A stretch of 60,339 bases of DNA, taken from contig NZ_CAJYTI010000035.1 of assembly GCF_913777625.1 (NCBI RefSeq), positions 1 to 60,339 on the forward strand. Reading direction: 5' to 3'. Below, one piece after another: positions 9,327 through 17,381 of this stretch (its first letter is position 1; every line of letters begins with the position of its first letter). This DNA is from an uncultured Sphingomonas sp. GTDB lineage: Bacteria; Pseudomonadota; Alphaproteobacteria; Sphingomonadales; Sphingomonadaceae. Below the pieces are notes generated by a model. The model was not told the DNA's origin and did no database searches. It worked only from the letters and a program-made list of their open reading frames with translations. The position numbers and the translations under genes are program-made.

Positions 9327-10093
9327 GCACTATTCTTGACAAGATTCTCGACACCAAGCGCCGCGAAGTCGCCGCCCGCAAGGCAGCGCCCCGCACCTGG
9401 CCGGCGCCCAGCGCGCCGCGCGGGTTCAAGGCGGCACTCGATGCCCGCGCCGCGGCAGGCGGCTATGGCGTGATCGCCGAGATCAAGAAGGCCAGCCCTT
9501 CGAAGGGCCTGATCCGCGCGGATTTCGATCCGCCCGCCCATGCCAGCGCCTATGCCGCCGGCGGGGCAGCCTGCCTGTCGGTGCTGACCGATCGTGACTA
9601 TTTCCAAGGCGACGAAGACTATCTGATCGCTGCCCGCGCCGCCTGCGACCTGCCGGTGATCCGCAAGGACTTCCTGATCGATCCCTGGCAGGTCGAGGAA
9701 TCGCGCGCGATGGGCGCGGACGCGATCCTGATCATCGTCTCGGCGCTCGACGACGGCCAGATGGCCGAGATCGAGGCGGCGGCGTTCGAGCACGGCATGG
9801 ACGCGCTGGTCGAGGTCCACGATGCCGACGAGCTGGAGCGCGCGCTCAAGCTCCGGTCCCGGCTGATCGGGGTGAACAACCGCAATCTCAAGACCTTCGA
9901 AGTCGATGTGCAGAAGACGTACGACCTTGTTGCCCATGCACCCAAGGACTGCACCTTCGTCGCGGAGTCCGGCTTGAACAGCCGCGCCGATCTCGATGCC
10001 ATGGCCGCGCACGATATCCGCTGCTTCCTGATCGGGGAGTCGCTGATGCGGCAGGCCGATGTCGAGGCGGCGACCCGCGCGCTGGTCGGATGA
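9323..10093 (+). CDS. trpC: Indole-3-glycerol phosphate synthase
   Basis: TrpC cyclises carboxyphenylaminodeoxyribulose phosphate to indole-3-glycerol phosphate. The 256-residue single-domain TIM barrel shows IAEIKKASPSKGLI, CLSVLTDRDYFQG, IRKDFLIDPWQV, IGVNNRNLKTFEVD and VAESGLNSRADL, which include the catalytic Lys and Glu residues. The start at ATG 9323 overlaps the trpD stop as ATGA. It is not fused to TrpF, unlike in enterobacteria. It is coupled in the same way (ATGA) to moaC. Confidence 0.97.
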   Translation: MSTILDKILDTKRREVAARKAAPRTWPAPSAPRGFKAALDARAAAGGYGVIAEIKKASPSKGLIRADFDPPAHASAYAAGGAACLSVLTDRDYFQGDEDYLIAARAACDLPVIRKDFLIDPWQVEESRAMGADAILIIVSALDDGQMAEIEAAAFEHGMDALVEVHDADELERALKLRSRLIGVNNRNLKTFEVDVQKTYDLVAHAPKDCTFVAESGLNSRADLDAMAAHDIRCFLIGESLMRQADVEAATRALVG

Positions 10094-10563
10094 GCGGCCT
10101 CACCCATCTCGACGCAACCGGCGCCGCGCACATGGTCGATGTCGGCGGCAAGGCGGTCACCGCGCGCGAGGCGGTGGCGCGGGGCCGCATCACCATGTCC
10201 CCGGAAGCCGCCACCGCGATCCGCGACGGCAGCGTGAAGAAGGGCGACGTGCTCGCGACCGCGCGCATCGCCGGGATCATGGCGGCGAAGAAGACGTCCG
10301 ACCTGATCCCGCTCTGCCACCCCCTGCCCCTCACCCGCGTCGCAATCAGCCTGGATCTCGACGATACCGGCGTGACGGCCACCGCCACCGCCGCGACCGA
10401 AGGCAAGACCGGCGTCGAGATGGAAGCGCTCACCGCCGTGTCGGTAACGCTGCTGACGCTCTACGACATGGCCAAGGCGCTGGATAAGGGCATGGTGCTG
10501 AGCGACATCCGCCTGCTCACCAAAACCGGCGGAAAATCGGGCGACTGGCGCGCCAACGGCTAA
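10090..10563 (+). CDS. moaC: Cyclic pyranopterin monophosphate synthase
   Basis: MoaC converts the MoaA product into cyclic pyranopterin monophosphate, an early step of molybdenum cofactor synthesis. The 157-residue protein has VDVGGKAVTAREAVARGRI, the LIPLCHPLPLT substrate-binding segment, GVEMEALTAVSVTLLTLYDM and KALDKGM near the C-terminus, all expected of the family. It overlaps trpC by ATGA. A moeA partner is not present downstream; instead a repeat pair and the sulfur operon follow. Confidence 0.96.
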   Translation: MSGLTHLDATGAAHMVDVGGKAVTAREAVARGRITMSPEAATAIRDGSVKKGDVLATARIAGIMAAKKTSDLIPLCHPLPLTRVAISLDLDDTGVTATATAATEGKTGVEMEALTAVSVTLLTLYDMAKALDKGMVLSDIRLLTKTGGKSGDWRANG

Positions 10564-10576
10564 GTCCTCCCCTCTA

Positions 10577-10605
10577 CCGTCATGCCAGCGAACGTTGGCG
10601 TCTCC
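10577..10605 (+). repeat. REP-like palindromic repeat, copy 1 (forward)
   Basis: A 29-base unit, opening CCGTCATGCCAGCG and closing TGGCGTCTCC, whose centre folds as a GCCAGCG / CGTTGGC hairpin with one G-T pair. It lies just after moaC. Copy 2 at 10637-10665 is the same unit in inverted orientation, so the pair has the layout of a BIME-type mosaic element. Confidence 0.7.
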
Positions 10606-10636
10606 ACTAGTCGCGTGCCAGCGTTGCCAGGCCACC

Positions 10637-10665
10637 GGAGACCCCAGCTTGCGCTGGGGTGACGG
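10637..10665 (-). repeat. REP-like palindromic repeat, copy 2 (inverted)
   Basis: Read on the minus strand this begins CCGTCACCCCAGCG and ends TGGGGTCTCC. It matches copy 1 at both ends and across CCAGCG, while the loop and one base pair differ. The arms ACCCCAGC and GCTGGGGT form a perfect 8-bp stem. Together the two copies fill the otherwise empty 202-base gap between moaC and cobA. Confidence 0.7.
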
Positions 10666-10765
10666 CCCTCGATATGCGCGAACCGGAACCCCGAAAAGAA
10701 TCCCTTAGCCGCCCCAAACCGATCCTCCATTGCTCCGCCTGCGCCATCGGCCCATGTGCGGCACC

Positions 10766-11563
10766 ATGGCAACGCTTCTCGATCCCCATTCGCGCGGCCG
10801 CGTGATCCTTGTCGGCGCGGGTCCCGGTGACCCTGGCCTGCTGACCGTTCGTGCCGTCGAGGCGCTCAAGGCGTGCGACGTGCTCGTCCATGACGGGCTG
10901 GTCGACGACCGCGTCCTCGATCTCGCCCCCCAGGCGCACCGCATCTCGGTTGCCAAGCGCCGCTCGAAGCACACGCTGCCGCAGGAATCTATCAACGCGC
11001 TGATCGTCGCGCATGTGAAGACCGGCGCGGTCGTCGTCCGCCTCAAGGGCGGCGACCCGTTCATCTTCGGCCGCGGCGGCGAGGAAGTGGAGGCCGTGCG
11101 CGAAGCCGGGCTGCCGGTGCAAGTGATCCCCGGCGTATCCGCCGCACTCGGCGCCGCGGCCGAGGCGATGCTGCCGCTCACCCATCGCGACTGGTCGAGC
11201 GCGGTCAGCTTTGTCGCCGGCCAGTGCAAGGGGCTGACCGATCAGAACTGGTCGGGCCTCGCCGGCAAGGGCCGCACACTGGTGATCTACATGGGCGTCG
11301 CCACCGCCTCGGCGATCGCGGACAAGCTGATGGCCGACGGCGTCGCGCCCGACATGCCGGTCGCGGTGCTCGAGCGCGCCACGCTGGAGGGGCACCGCGC
11401 GATCCGCACGCTGCTCGCCGACCTCGGCCCGATGGTCGAGCGTGAGAATGTGCAGAGCCCGGCGATCATCGTGGTCGGCGAGGTGACGCTGCTCGCCGAT
11501 GCCGAAGACAAGCTCGCCCGCTGGGCGCGCACGGCCGAGACTTTGGGAGAAGATCAGGCATGA
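10766..11563 (+). CDS. cobA: Uroporphyrinogen-III C-methyltransferase (siroheme branch)
   Basis: This SAM-dependent enzyme makes precorrin-2 from uroporphyrinogen III. Here it most likely supplies siroheme to the sulfite reductase encoded downstream. The protein (about 265 residues) has the SUMT signatures VILVGAGPGDPGLLTVRA, VRLKGGDPFIFGRGGEE and VIPGVSAALGAAAEAMLPLTHR. It contains only the methyltransferase half of CysG; no dehydrogenase/ferrochelatase domain is present in the window. ATG 10766 is preferred by family alignment; ATG 10754 is possible. Neither has a good ribosome site. It overlaps the DUF2849 gene as ATGA. Confidence 0.93.
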   Translation: MATLLDPHSRGRVILVGAGPGDPGLLTVRAVEALKACDVLVHDGLVDDRVLDLAPQAHRISVAKRRSKHTLPQESINALIVAHVKTGAVVVRLKGGDPFIFGRGGEEVEAVREAGLPVQVIPGVSAALGAAAEAMLPLTHRDWSSAVSFVAGQCKGLTDQNWSGLAGKGRTLVIYMGVATASAIADKLMADGVAPDMPVAVLERATLEGHRAIRTLLADLGPMVERENVQSPAIIVVGEVTLLADAEDKLARWARTAETLGEDQA

Positions 11564-11856
11564 AGCTGTTGACGGGCAACGACCTTCCCACCGGCGACGT
11601 GGTGTGGTGGACCGGCGAGAGCTGGTCGCGCCACCTCGCCGAGGCGGTCGACGTCGGCGACAAGGGCGACCTGATTGCCGCCACCGAGGTCGCCGCGCGC
11701 CGGGTCATCGTGCCCTATGTGATCGATGCCGAGGCGACGCCCGAAGGCCCCCGCCCCGCGCACATCAAGGACCGCATCCGCGCACTCGGCCCGACCGTGC
11801 GCCCGGACCTGACGCTGAAGCCCGCCGACCCGGTAGCGGGAAGCTGGGTGATATGA
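11560..11856 (+). CDS. DUF2849 protein of the sulfite-reductase operon
   Basis: A 98-residue protein (LTGNDLPTGDVVWWTGE near the start, RRVIVPYVIDAE in the middle) matching DUF2849, a small alphaproteobacterial family regularly found between the siroheme methyltransferase and the sulfite reductase. No signal peptide or membrane segment is visible. Its function is unknown; the fixed neighbourhood suggests a role in assimilatory sulfite reduction or its regulation. It is coupled to cobA by ATGA. A 190-base gap holding two inverted structured repeats separates it from cysI. Confidence 0.85.
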   Translation: MKLLTGNDLPTGDVVWWTGESWSRHLAEAVDVGDKGDLIAATEVAARRVIVPYVIDAEATPEGPRPAHIKDRIRALGPTVRPDLTLKPADPVAGSWVI

Positions 11857-11872
11857 GGGCGGCGCTACTATC

Positions 11873-11935
11873 GATCCTCCCCGGCGCGGGGAGGGGGACC
11901 GCCGCCGAAGGCGGTGGTGGAGGGGATCTCCACAA
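11873..11935 (+). repeat. Sphingomonad-type structured repeat, copy A
   Basis: The copy opens ATCCTCCCCGG, NN, CGGGGAGGGGGACC, then an inner hairpin with arms ACCGCC / GGCGGT, then GGTGGAGGGG. The outer CTCCCCG/CGGGGAG is itself a hairpin. It lies between DUF2849 and cysI in the same transcript. Copy B is the same element inverted at 11956-12011. Confidence 0.75.
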
Positions 11936-11955
11936 GGGGCTCGCCCGCTGCGCTC

Positions 11956-12011
11956 CCCCTCCACCATTCGCTACCGCGAATGGTCCCCCTCCCCGTTCCG
12001 GGGAGGATCTT
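11956..12011 (-). repeat. Sphingomonad-type structured repeat, copy B (inverted)
   Basis: On the minus strand it reads GATCCTCCCCGGAACGGGGA, then GGGGACC, an inner hairpin with arms ACCATTCGC / GCGAATGGT, then GGTGGAGGGGG. The outer blocks equal copy A, but the inner stem has a wholly different sequence that still pairs. Copies A and B facing each other can also fold into one long stem in the cys mRNA. Confidence 0.75.
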
Positions 12012-12045
12012 GGTTATCCCCCGCGCGCATCGACTGAGACCGACC

Positions 12046-13680
12046 ATGTACAAATATGACGAATATGACGCCTCGATCGTCGCCGCGCGCGTCGAGGAAT
12101 TCCGCGACCAGGTGCAACGCCGCCTCGCGGGTCATCTTACCGAGGACCAGTTTAAGCCGTTGCGGCTGATGAACGGGCTCTACCTCCAGCTGCACGCCTA
12201 TATGCTCCGCGTCGCGGTGCCCTATGGCACGCTCGACGGCCGGCAGATGCACCTGCTCGCCCACATCGCCCGCAAGTACGATCGCGGCTACGGCCATTTC
12301 ACCACCCGCCAGAACCTCCAGTACAACTGGATCAAGCTGGAGGACGCACCGGACATCCTCGCCGAGCTGGCGACGGTGGAAATGCATGCCATCCAGACCA
12401 GCGGCAACTGCATCCGCAACATCAGCTCGGACCAGTTCGCCGGTGCCGCCGCCGACGAGATCACCGACCCGCGCCCCTGGGCCGAGCTGCTCCGCCAGTG
12501 GAGCACCTTCCACCCGGAATTCAGCTATCTGCCGCGCAAGTTCAAGATCGCGGTGATTGCCAGCGATACCGATCGCGCGGCGATGCGGCTGCACGACATC
12601 GGCATCCAGCTCGTCCGCAACGACGCGGGCGAACTCGGCGCGCGCATCTATGCCGGCGGCGGCATGGGGCGCACGCCGATGATCGCGCATCTGATCAAGG
12701 ACTTCGTGCCCTTCGCCGATTTCGTGAGCTATCTGGAGGCGTGCCTGCGCGTCTACAATCGCCATGGCCGGCGTGACAATATTTACAAGGCGCGGATCAA
12801 GATCCTGATCCATGCCCTGGGCGCCGAGGAATATGCGCGCCAGGTGGAGGAGGAATTCCAGGCGGTGAAGGCGCTGGGCATCGATCCGCCCCAGGCCGAG
12901 TTCGACCGGATCGCCGCCCATTTCGCGCCCCCGGCTTTCGAGGCCGACGCGATCGACACGGTCGACCGCAGCGACCCCGATTTCGCGGTGTGGCTCGACC
13001 AGAACGTCCACGCCCACAAGGCACCGGGCTATGCCGTGGTCACGATCAGCCTCAAGCCGATCGGCGGCATCCCCGGCGACGCCTCGGCCGACCAGATCGA
13101 CGTGATGGCCGACCTCGCCGAGCGCTACAGCTTCGACGAGCTGCGCGTGACCCATGCGCAGAACATCGTGCTGCCGCACGTCCGCAAGGCCGACCTGTAC
13201 ACCGTGTGGACTGCCCTGCGTGAGGCCGGCCTGGCCGAGGCCAATCTAGACTTGATCAGCGACATCATCGCCTGCCCCGGGCTCGACTATTGCAGCCTCG
13301 CCAATGCCCGCTCGATCCCGCTCGCCCAGAAGATCAGCGAGCGTTTCGCCGATCCGGCGCGCCAGCGCGACCTCGGCGAATTAAAGCTCAAGATCTCGGG
13401 CTGCATCAATGCCTGCGGCCACCATCATGCCGGCCATATCGGCATCCTCGGCGTCGACCGGAAAGGCACCGAGAACTACCAGCTGCTGCTCGGCGGCTCG
13501 GGCGCGGAGGACGTGAGCCTCGCCGACATCACCGGCCCCGGCTTCAGCGAGGACGGCGTGGTCGACGCGATCGAGCGCGCGACCGACGTCTATGTCCGCG
13601 AGCGCACGCCCGGCGAGCGCTTCGTCGATACCTATCGCCGCATCGGCATGGCGCCGTTCAAGGAGGCCATTTATGGTTGA
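12046..13680 (+). CDS. cysI: Siroheme-dependent sulfite (nitrite/sulfite) reductase hemoprotein
   Basis: A 544-residue siroheme/[4Fe-4S] reductase that reduces sulfite to sulfide by six electrons. Two ferredoxin-like half domains are recognisable (GHFTTRQNLQYNWI and the repeat near ELRVTHAQNIVLPHV). The cluster/siroheme ligands are CPGLDYCSLANARS and KISGCINACGHHHAG, giving the CX5C...CX3C pattern. The neighbours (cobA, DUF934, cysH) point to sulfite rather than nitrite as substrate. The start at ATG 12046 (MYKYDEYDAS) follows the repeat pair; no strong ribosome site is seen there. It overlaps the DUF934 gene by eight bases. Confidence 0.93.
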   Translation: MYKYDEYDASIVAARVEEFRDQVQRRLAGHLTEDQFKPLRLMNGLYLQLHAYMLRVAVPYGTLDGRQMHLLAHIARKYDRGYGHFTTRQNLQYNWIKLEDAPDILAELATVEMHAIQTSGNCIRNISSDQFAGAAADEITDPRPWAELLRQWSTFHPEFSYLPRKFKIAVIASDTDRAAMRLHDIGIQLVRNDAGELGARIYAGGGMGRTPMIAHLIKDFVPFADFVSYLEACLRVYNRHGRRDNIYKARIKILIHALGAEEYARQVEEEFQAVKALGIDPPQAEFDRIAAHFAPPAFEADAIDTVDRSDPDFAVWLDQNVHAHKAPGYAVVTISLKPIGGIPGDASADQIDVMADLAERYSFDELRVTHAQNIVLPHVRKADLYTVWTALREAGLAEANLDLISDIIACPGLDYCSLANARSIPLAQKISERFADPARQRDLGELKLKISGCINACGHHHAGHIGILGVDRKGTENYQLLLGGSGAEDVSLADITGPGFSEDGVVDAIERATDVYVRERTPGERFVDTYRRIGMAPFKEAIYG

Positions 13681-14098
13681 GTTCCTGCGCTACCGCGACG
13701 ACGAGGCGCATGACGAGCCGGCGGTCACGCTCGACAGCTTCTTCGGCCAGTCGAATGCCACCGCGGTGCGGATCGAGGCCGGCGAGGATGCCCGCGCGCT
13801 GCTGCCGTATCTCGATCGCATCGCGCTGGTCGAGGTGAGCTTCCCGAGCTTCCGCGATGGCCGCGGCTATTCCAGCGCGCGGATCCTGCGCGAGGCGGGG
13901 TACAAAGGCGAGCTTCGCGCGCAGGGCGACGTACTGGTCGACCAGATCCCGCTGATGCGCCGCTGCGGCTTCGACAGCTTCGCGCCTGACGCACCGATCG
14001 ACGAAGCGACGCTGGAGGCCGCACTCGCCCGCTACGATTTCCGCTATCAGGCGGCGGCGGACAGCGTCGCGCCGGTGTGGAAGCTGCGGCATGGCTGA
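13673..14098 (+). CDS. DUF934 protein of the sulfite-reductase operon
   Basis: A 141-residue protein (MVEFLRYRDDE; LVEVSFPSFRDGRGYSSA; LRAQGDVLVDQIPLMRRCGF; C-terminal PVWKLRHG) matching DUF934, which accompanies cysI and cysH in many proteobacteria. Its biochemical role is unknown; genomic context ties it to sulfite reduction. The start at ATG 13673 is strongly supported by AAGGAGG eight bases upstream and lies inside the end of cysI. It in turn overlaps cysH by eight bases. Confidence 0.88.
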   Translation: MVEFLRYRDDEAHDEPAVTLDSFFGQSNATAVRIEAGEDARALLPYLDRIALVEVSFPSFRDGRGYSSARILREAGYKGELRAQGDVLVDQIPLMRRCGFDSFAPDAPIDEATLEAALARYDFRYQAAADSVAPVWKLRHG

Positions 14099-14855
14099 AC
14101 CTGCGCGCCAGATCGACCGGATCGACGTGACGCCCCGCTTCACTGAGGCGGACGCGGTGCGGCTGAACACGCGGTTCCTCGGGGTGCCGACGCTGGAGAT
14201 GCTGCGCACGGTGCTGTCCGAGAAGCTGACCGGCGATACCGCGATCGTCTCCTCGTTCGGCGCGGAGTCGGCGGCGCTGCTGCATCTCGTGGCCAGCGTC
14301 GATCGCTCGGTGCCGGTGCTGTTCCTCGATACAGCCAAGCACTTCCCCGAGACCCTCGCCTATCGCGACCTGCTGGTCGAGCGGCTGGGCCTGACCGACT
14401 TCCGCAACCTCCAGCCCGATCCCGCGCTGCTCGCCAAGCGCGATGCCACCGAACTCCGCTGGTCCTATGATCCGGACGGCTGCTGCGAGATCCGCAAAGT
14501 CCTCCCGCTGGAGGCTGGCCTTGCCGGCATCGACGCGACGATCACCGGGCGCAAAGCGTTCCAGGCGAGCACCCGCGCCGCCCTGCCCCGCTTCGAGCTG
14601 GACGGCGCGCGGCTCAAGATCAATCCGCTGGCGGACTGGACCAAGGCCGATCTCGATACCTATTTCGCGGCGCACGACCTGCCCGTGCATCCGCTGGTCG
14701 CGCAGGGTTATCTGTCGATCGGCTGCGCCCCGTGCACCAGCGTGGTGAAGCCGGGCGAGGATCCCCGCGCGGGCCGCTGGCGCGGCTGGGACAAGACCGA
14801 ATGCGGCCTCCACACCCCCACGGACGACGACGACGCGAACCAGCCGGTATTCTGA
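14091..14855 (+). CDS. cysH: Phosphoadenylyl/adenylyl-sulfate reductase, iron-sulfur type
   Basis: This 254-residue enzyme reduces activated sulfate to sulfite, using thioredoxin or glutaredoxin. It shows SSFGAESAALLHL (substrate loop), FLDTAKHFPETL, CCEIRKVLPLEA and GCAPCTSVVKPGEDPRAGRW, and ends with the catalytic KTECGLH. The CC...CXXC cysteines bind a [4Fe-4S] cluster, which in this family goes with use of APS (adenylyl-sulfate) directly rather than PAPS; that preference is inferred. It closes the cobA-DUF2849-cysI-DUF934-cysH run and is convergent with the porin gene. Confidence 0.93.
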   Translation: MAEPARQIDRIDVTPRFTEADAVRLNTRFLGVPTLEMLRTVLSEKLTGDTAIVSSFGAESAALLHLVASVDRSVPVLFLDTAKHFPETLAYRDLLVERLGLTDFRNLQPDPALLAKRDATELRWSYDPDGCCEIRKVLPLEAGLAGIDATITGRKAFQASTRAALPRFELDGARLKINPLADWTKADLDTYFAAHDLPVHPLVAQGYLSIGCAPCTSVVKPGEDPRAGRWRGWDKTECGLHTPTDDDDANQPVF

Positions 14856-14862
14856 ACCCGCC

Positions 14863-16188
14863 TCAGAACCCGCCGTGCAGCCGTAGCGCCAGCACATTGG
14901 CAGGCCCGCGGTCCCGGTTGTAGCCGGGATTAACGATGAACTGATAATCGAGCGTCACATCGAAGCCCTTGCGCGGCTGCCAGTCATAATAGGCCTCGGC
15001 GATCGCCTCGCTGCCCGGGTGCGGCAACTTTCCGTCGCCGACCAGCACGCCCACGCCCCCGGCGTCGAGATAGCGCTGGTGCTCGCGCGAAATGCCGTTG
15101 ATGATGCCGACTAGCCCGATTCGGTCATTGGCACGGCCCCAGCCGGCGCCGTTGAGCGATGCGCCGATCTGGGCGGTGCGATCGATGTCGGTGAAGTCAT
15201 ACGGCTCGATCGATCCATCCGCAAAACCGGCGCGCGCAAACAGCCCGAGGGTGGCGGTCACCGCCTGCTCGACGTTCACGTCCGCCCCCATGCGCGTGGT
15301 GCGTTGACGGACGAGCGCGGTATCTGCCGGCTGGCCTGACGCAGCGCCGAGCGCCAGCGCATCGTCGAACCGTCCGAAGCGCCCGCGGTTGCGAAAGGCA
15401 GTGACCCGGATCGCCCCCGGCTGCCCGTCGATCAGGTGGCGATGCTCCACCTCGACATCGATCTGATACTGTCGGAAATCCCGCTCCAGCGTCTCGCCGT
15501 TCGGCACCTTGGAGAGGTTGAACAGGCCGCCACGCAGCGTCCAGGCTCCCTGATACCATTCGGCGGCAATGCCGGTGGAATAGCCCCAGGCATCGGCGGC
15601 ATAATCGAAACTGCCGGTATCCACCGCCGACCAGTTGAGGAAGTCGCCCCGCGGATCATGGGCATAGCGGTTGGTATCGAACACGTCGCCGACGCCGAAC
15701 TTGCCGGCGGTCAGCACCAGCCGGTTGGCGGTCTGGGTGCCACCCAGCACGTTGATCCCCGGCGCGACGGCGCTCTCCTCGCCGCCCAGCGCGATCGTCT
15801 GGCGGAACAACAACCGCTGCAGCCGCAGATAGGGCTCGTCCTTGCCGACCTTGTATGCCTCCGCACTCGGGAAGCCCGCCACGCCCAGCGTGTTGGAGAG
15901 GCCGAAGCCCTGATCGATCTCCGGACTCACCCACAGCTCGCCGCCCGCCCAGGGGCGCACGCCGACATATAGCGTCACGTCGACCGTCTCGCGGACCTGC
16001 TTGGGCGCCAGGCTGTTGGGCCCGCGATAAGGATCGGTGAAGCCGCCCACGCCCTGCACCACCATCGTCGCCTGCCCGTGGACCCCAAGGGTCTGCGGGT
16101 CGCCGGTGTCCTGCGCCTGCGCTGCGATCGGCAGCAGGAAGGACAGCGCCGCCGCGCATGCGGCAGCCTTGGGGAAGGCATGGACCAT
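14863..16188 (-). CDS. OprB-like carbohydrate-selective outer-membrane porin
   Basis: A 441-residue outer-membrane beta-barrel with a Sec signal peptide (hydrophobic run ending IAAQAQ) and a C-terminal Phe (LRLHGGF). Internal signatures match the OprB family: LVLTAGKFGVGDVFDTNRYA, YDWQPRKGFDVTLDYQFIVNPGYNRDRGP. OprB proteins let sugars or other small solutes through the outer membrane; the substrate here is unknown. It is divergent from an RcnR-type metal sensor across a 97-base spacer holding a CsoR/RcnR-like operator, so metal control of this porin is possible. It starts at ATG 16188. Confidence 0.88.
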   Translation of the reverse strand: MVHAFPKAAACAAALSFLLPIAAQAQDTGDPQTLGVHGQATMVVQGVGGFTDPYRGPNSLAPKQVRETVDVTLYVGVRPWAGGELWVSPEIDQGFGLSNTLGVAGFPSAEAYKVGKDEPYLRLQRLLFRQTIALGGEESAVAPGINVLGGTQTANRLVLTAGKFGVGDVFDTNRYAHDPRGDFLNWSAVDTGSFDYAADAWGYSTGIAAEWYQGAWTLRGGLFNLSKVPNGETLERDFRQYQIDVEVEHRHLIDGQPGAIRVTAFRNRGRFGRFDDALALGAASGQPADTALVRQRTTRMGADVNVEQAVTATLGLFARAGFADGSIEPYDFTDIDRTAQIGASLNGAGWGRANDRIGLVGIINGISREHQRYLDAGGVGVLVGDGKLPHPGSEAIAEAYYDWQPRKGFDVTLDYQFIVNPGYNRDRGPANVLALRLHGGF

Positions 16189-16240
16189 GAATGTGCACCC
16201 CGAAACCCGGCGGACATCGCCGACTCGACGGGGGCGCCCC

Positions 16241-16259
16241 TATACTCTAGGGGGGTATC
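16241..16259. promoter_or_regulatory. Probable operator for the RcnR/CsoR-type repressor
   Basis: TATACTCTAGGGGGGTAT lies midway between the porin and the regulator. It has the A/T-flanked G-tract (TAGGGGGGTAT) known for CsoR/RcnR family operators and is a partial inverted repeat (ATAC...GTAT). Its position allows control of both divergent genes. Inferred from pattern only. Confidence 0.55.
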
Positions 16260-16285
16260 AGGCAAGCAAAACGGAAGGACCGAGT

Positions 16286-16564
16286 ATGAGCCATGTCGCG
16301 CGCGAGAAGCAGAAACTGCTCAACCGCTTGAAAAGACTGCGCGGTCAGATCGAGGCTATCGAGCGCGCCGTCGATGCGGACGCCGAATGTGCCCGCGTGC
16401 TGCAACAGGCGACCGCCTGCCGGGGCGCGCTGGACGGCTTCATCGCCGAGGTGATCGAGGATCATATCCGCGAGCACATGCTGGAACCCGATGCCGCGCC
16501 GGACGATCCCAAGGTGCAGGCGGCCGAGGAACTCGTCGCGATCGTCCGCAGCTATCTGATCTGA
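16286..16564 (+). CDS. RcnR/CsoR-family metal-sensing transcriptional repressor
   Basis: A 92-residue all-helical repressor (MSHVAREKQKLLNRLKRLRG...). In RcnR the nickel/cobalt ligands are His3, Cys35, His60 and His64; the same positions here hold His3, Cys35, His60 and His64 (EDHIREHM). That points to Ni/Co sensing (RcnR or DmeR type) rather than copper (CsoR) or formaldehyde (FrmR). There is an extra Cys45. ATG 16286 follows GGAAGG. No metal exporter is next to it: upstream is a divergent OprB-like porin, downstream a fructosamine-kinase-like gene 12 bases away. Confidence 0.85.
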   Translation: MSHVAREKQKLLNRLKRLRGQIEAIERAVDADAECARVLQQATACRGALDGFIAEVIEDHIREHMLEPDAAPDDPKVQAAEELVAIVRSYLI

Positions 16565-16576
16565 ACAGGGCCACCC

Positions 16577-17380
16577 ATGCAAACCAGCCTCACCGAACGT
16601 GCCGCCGCCCTGCTGGGCACTCCCGTGCTGGGCGCGGCGGCGCTGTCGGGCGGCGATCTGTCCGCGGTGCATCGGCTGCGGCTGGAAGGCGGCGGCAGCG
16701 CGATCGCCAAGCAAGGACCGCTGGTTTCGGTAGAGGCCGAGATGCTGGCCGCACTGGCCGCGAGCGGCGCCCCGGCGCCTGCCGTGCTCGCACTGGGCGA
16801 GGATCTGCTGCTCATTGCGGAAATGCCGAGTGACGGCCGTCTCGCCACCAGTTGGGACAACCTGGCGGCGACGCTGCACCTTCTCCATTCTGCCACCGGG
16901 CACGGCTATGGCTGGCATGCCGATTACGCCTTCGGCCGCGTCGCCATTCCCAACGGCGCGACCGGCGACTGGCCGAGCTTCTGGGCCGAGCGCCGCTTGC
17001 GCTGCCACCTGCCCCATCTGCCGGCGACGCTCGCGCGGCGGATCGGGCGGCTTGCGGACCGCCTGCCCGATCTGCTCCCTGCCCAGCCGGCGCCGGCGTT
17101 GCTCCATGGCGATCTATGGGGCGGCAACATCCTGGTCGCGGGTGGCCGCGTGACGGCGCTGATCGACCCCGCCTGTTATCATGGCGACCGCGAAGTAGAT
17201 GCCGCGATGCTCACCTTGTTCGACGCGCCCCCGGCCCGCTTCTTCGACGCACTCGCGCTCGAGGCCGGATGGCAGGGGCGCCAGCCGATCTACAGCCTGT
17301 GGCCGCTGCTCGTGCATCTGCGGCTGTTCGGCAGCAGCTATGCCGGCGCAGTGGAGGCAGCGCTGGCAGCGGTGGAGTAG
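16577..17380 (+). CDS. Fructosamine kinase family protein
   Basis: A 267-residue small-molecule kinase of the fructosamine/ketosamine kinase family, which phosphorylates sugars attached to amines and so promotes deglycation. Seen: LLHGDLWGGNILV (catalytic Asp and Asn), ALIDPACYHGDREVDAAM (metal-binding DxxxxHGxRE-type motif) and FGSSYAG near the C-terminus. It lies 12 bases downstream of the metal sensor and is probably in its transcript; it is convergent with the amidotransferase gene (one-base gap). The actual substrate is unknown. Confidence 0.88.
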   Translation: MQTSLTERAAALLGTPVLGAAALSGGDLSAVHRLRLEGGGSAIAKQGPLVSVEAEMLAALAASGAPAPAVLALGEDLLLIAEMPSDGRLATSWDNLAATLHLLHSATGHGYGWHADYAFGRVAIPNGATGDWPSFWAERRLRCHLPHLPATLARRIGRLADRLPDLLPAQPAPALLHGDLWGGNILVAGGRVTALIDPACYHGDREVDAAMLTLFDAPPARFFDALALEAGWQGRQPIYSLWPLLVHLRLFGSSYAGAVEAALAAVE

Positions 17381-17381
17381 A

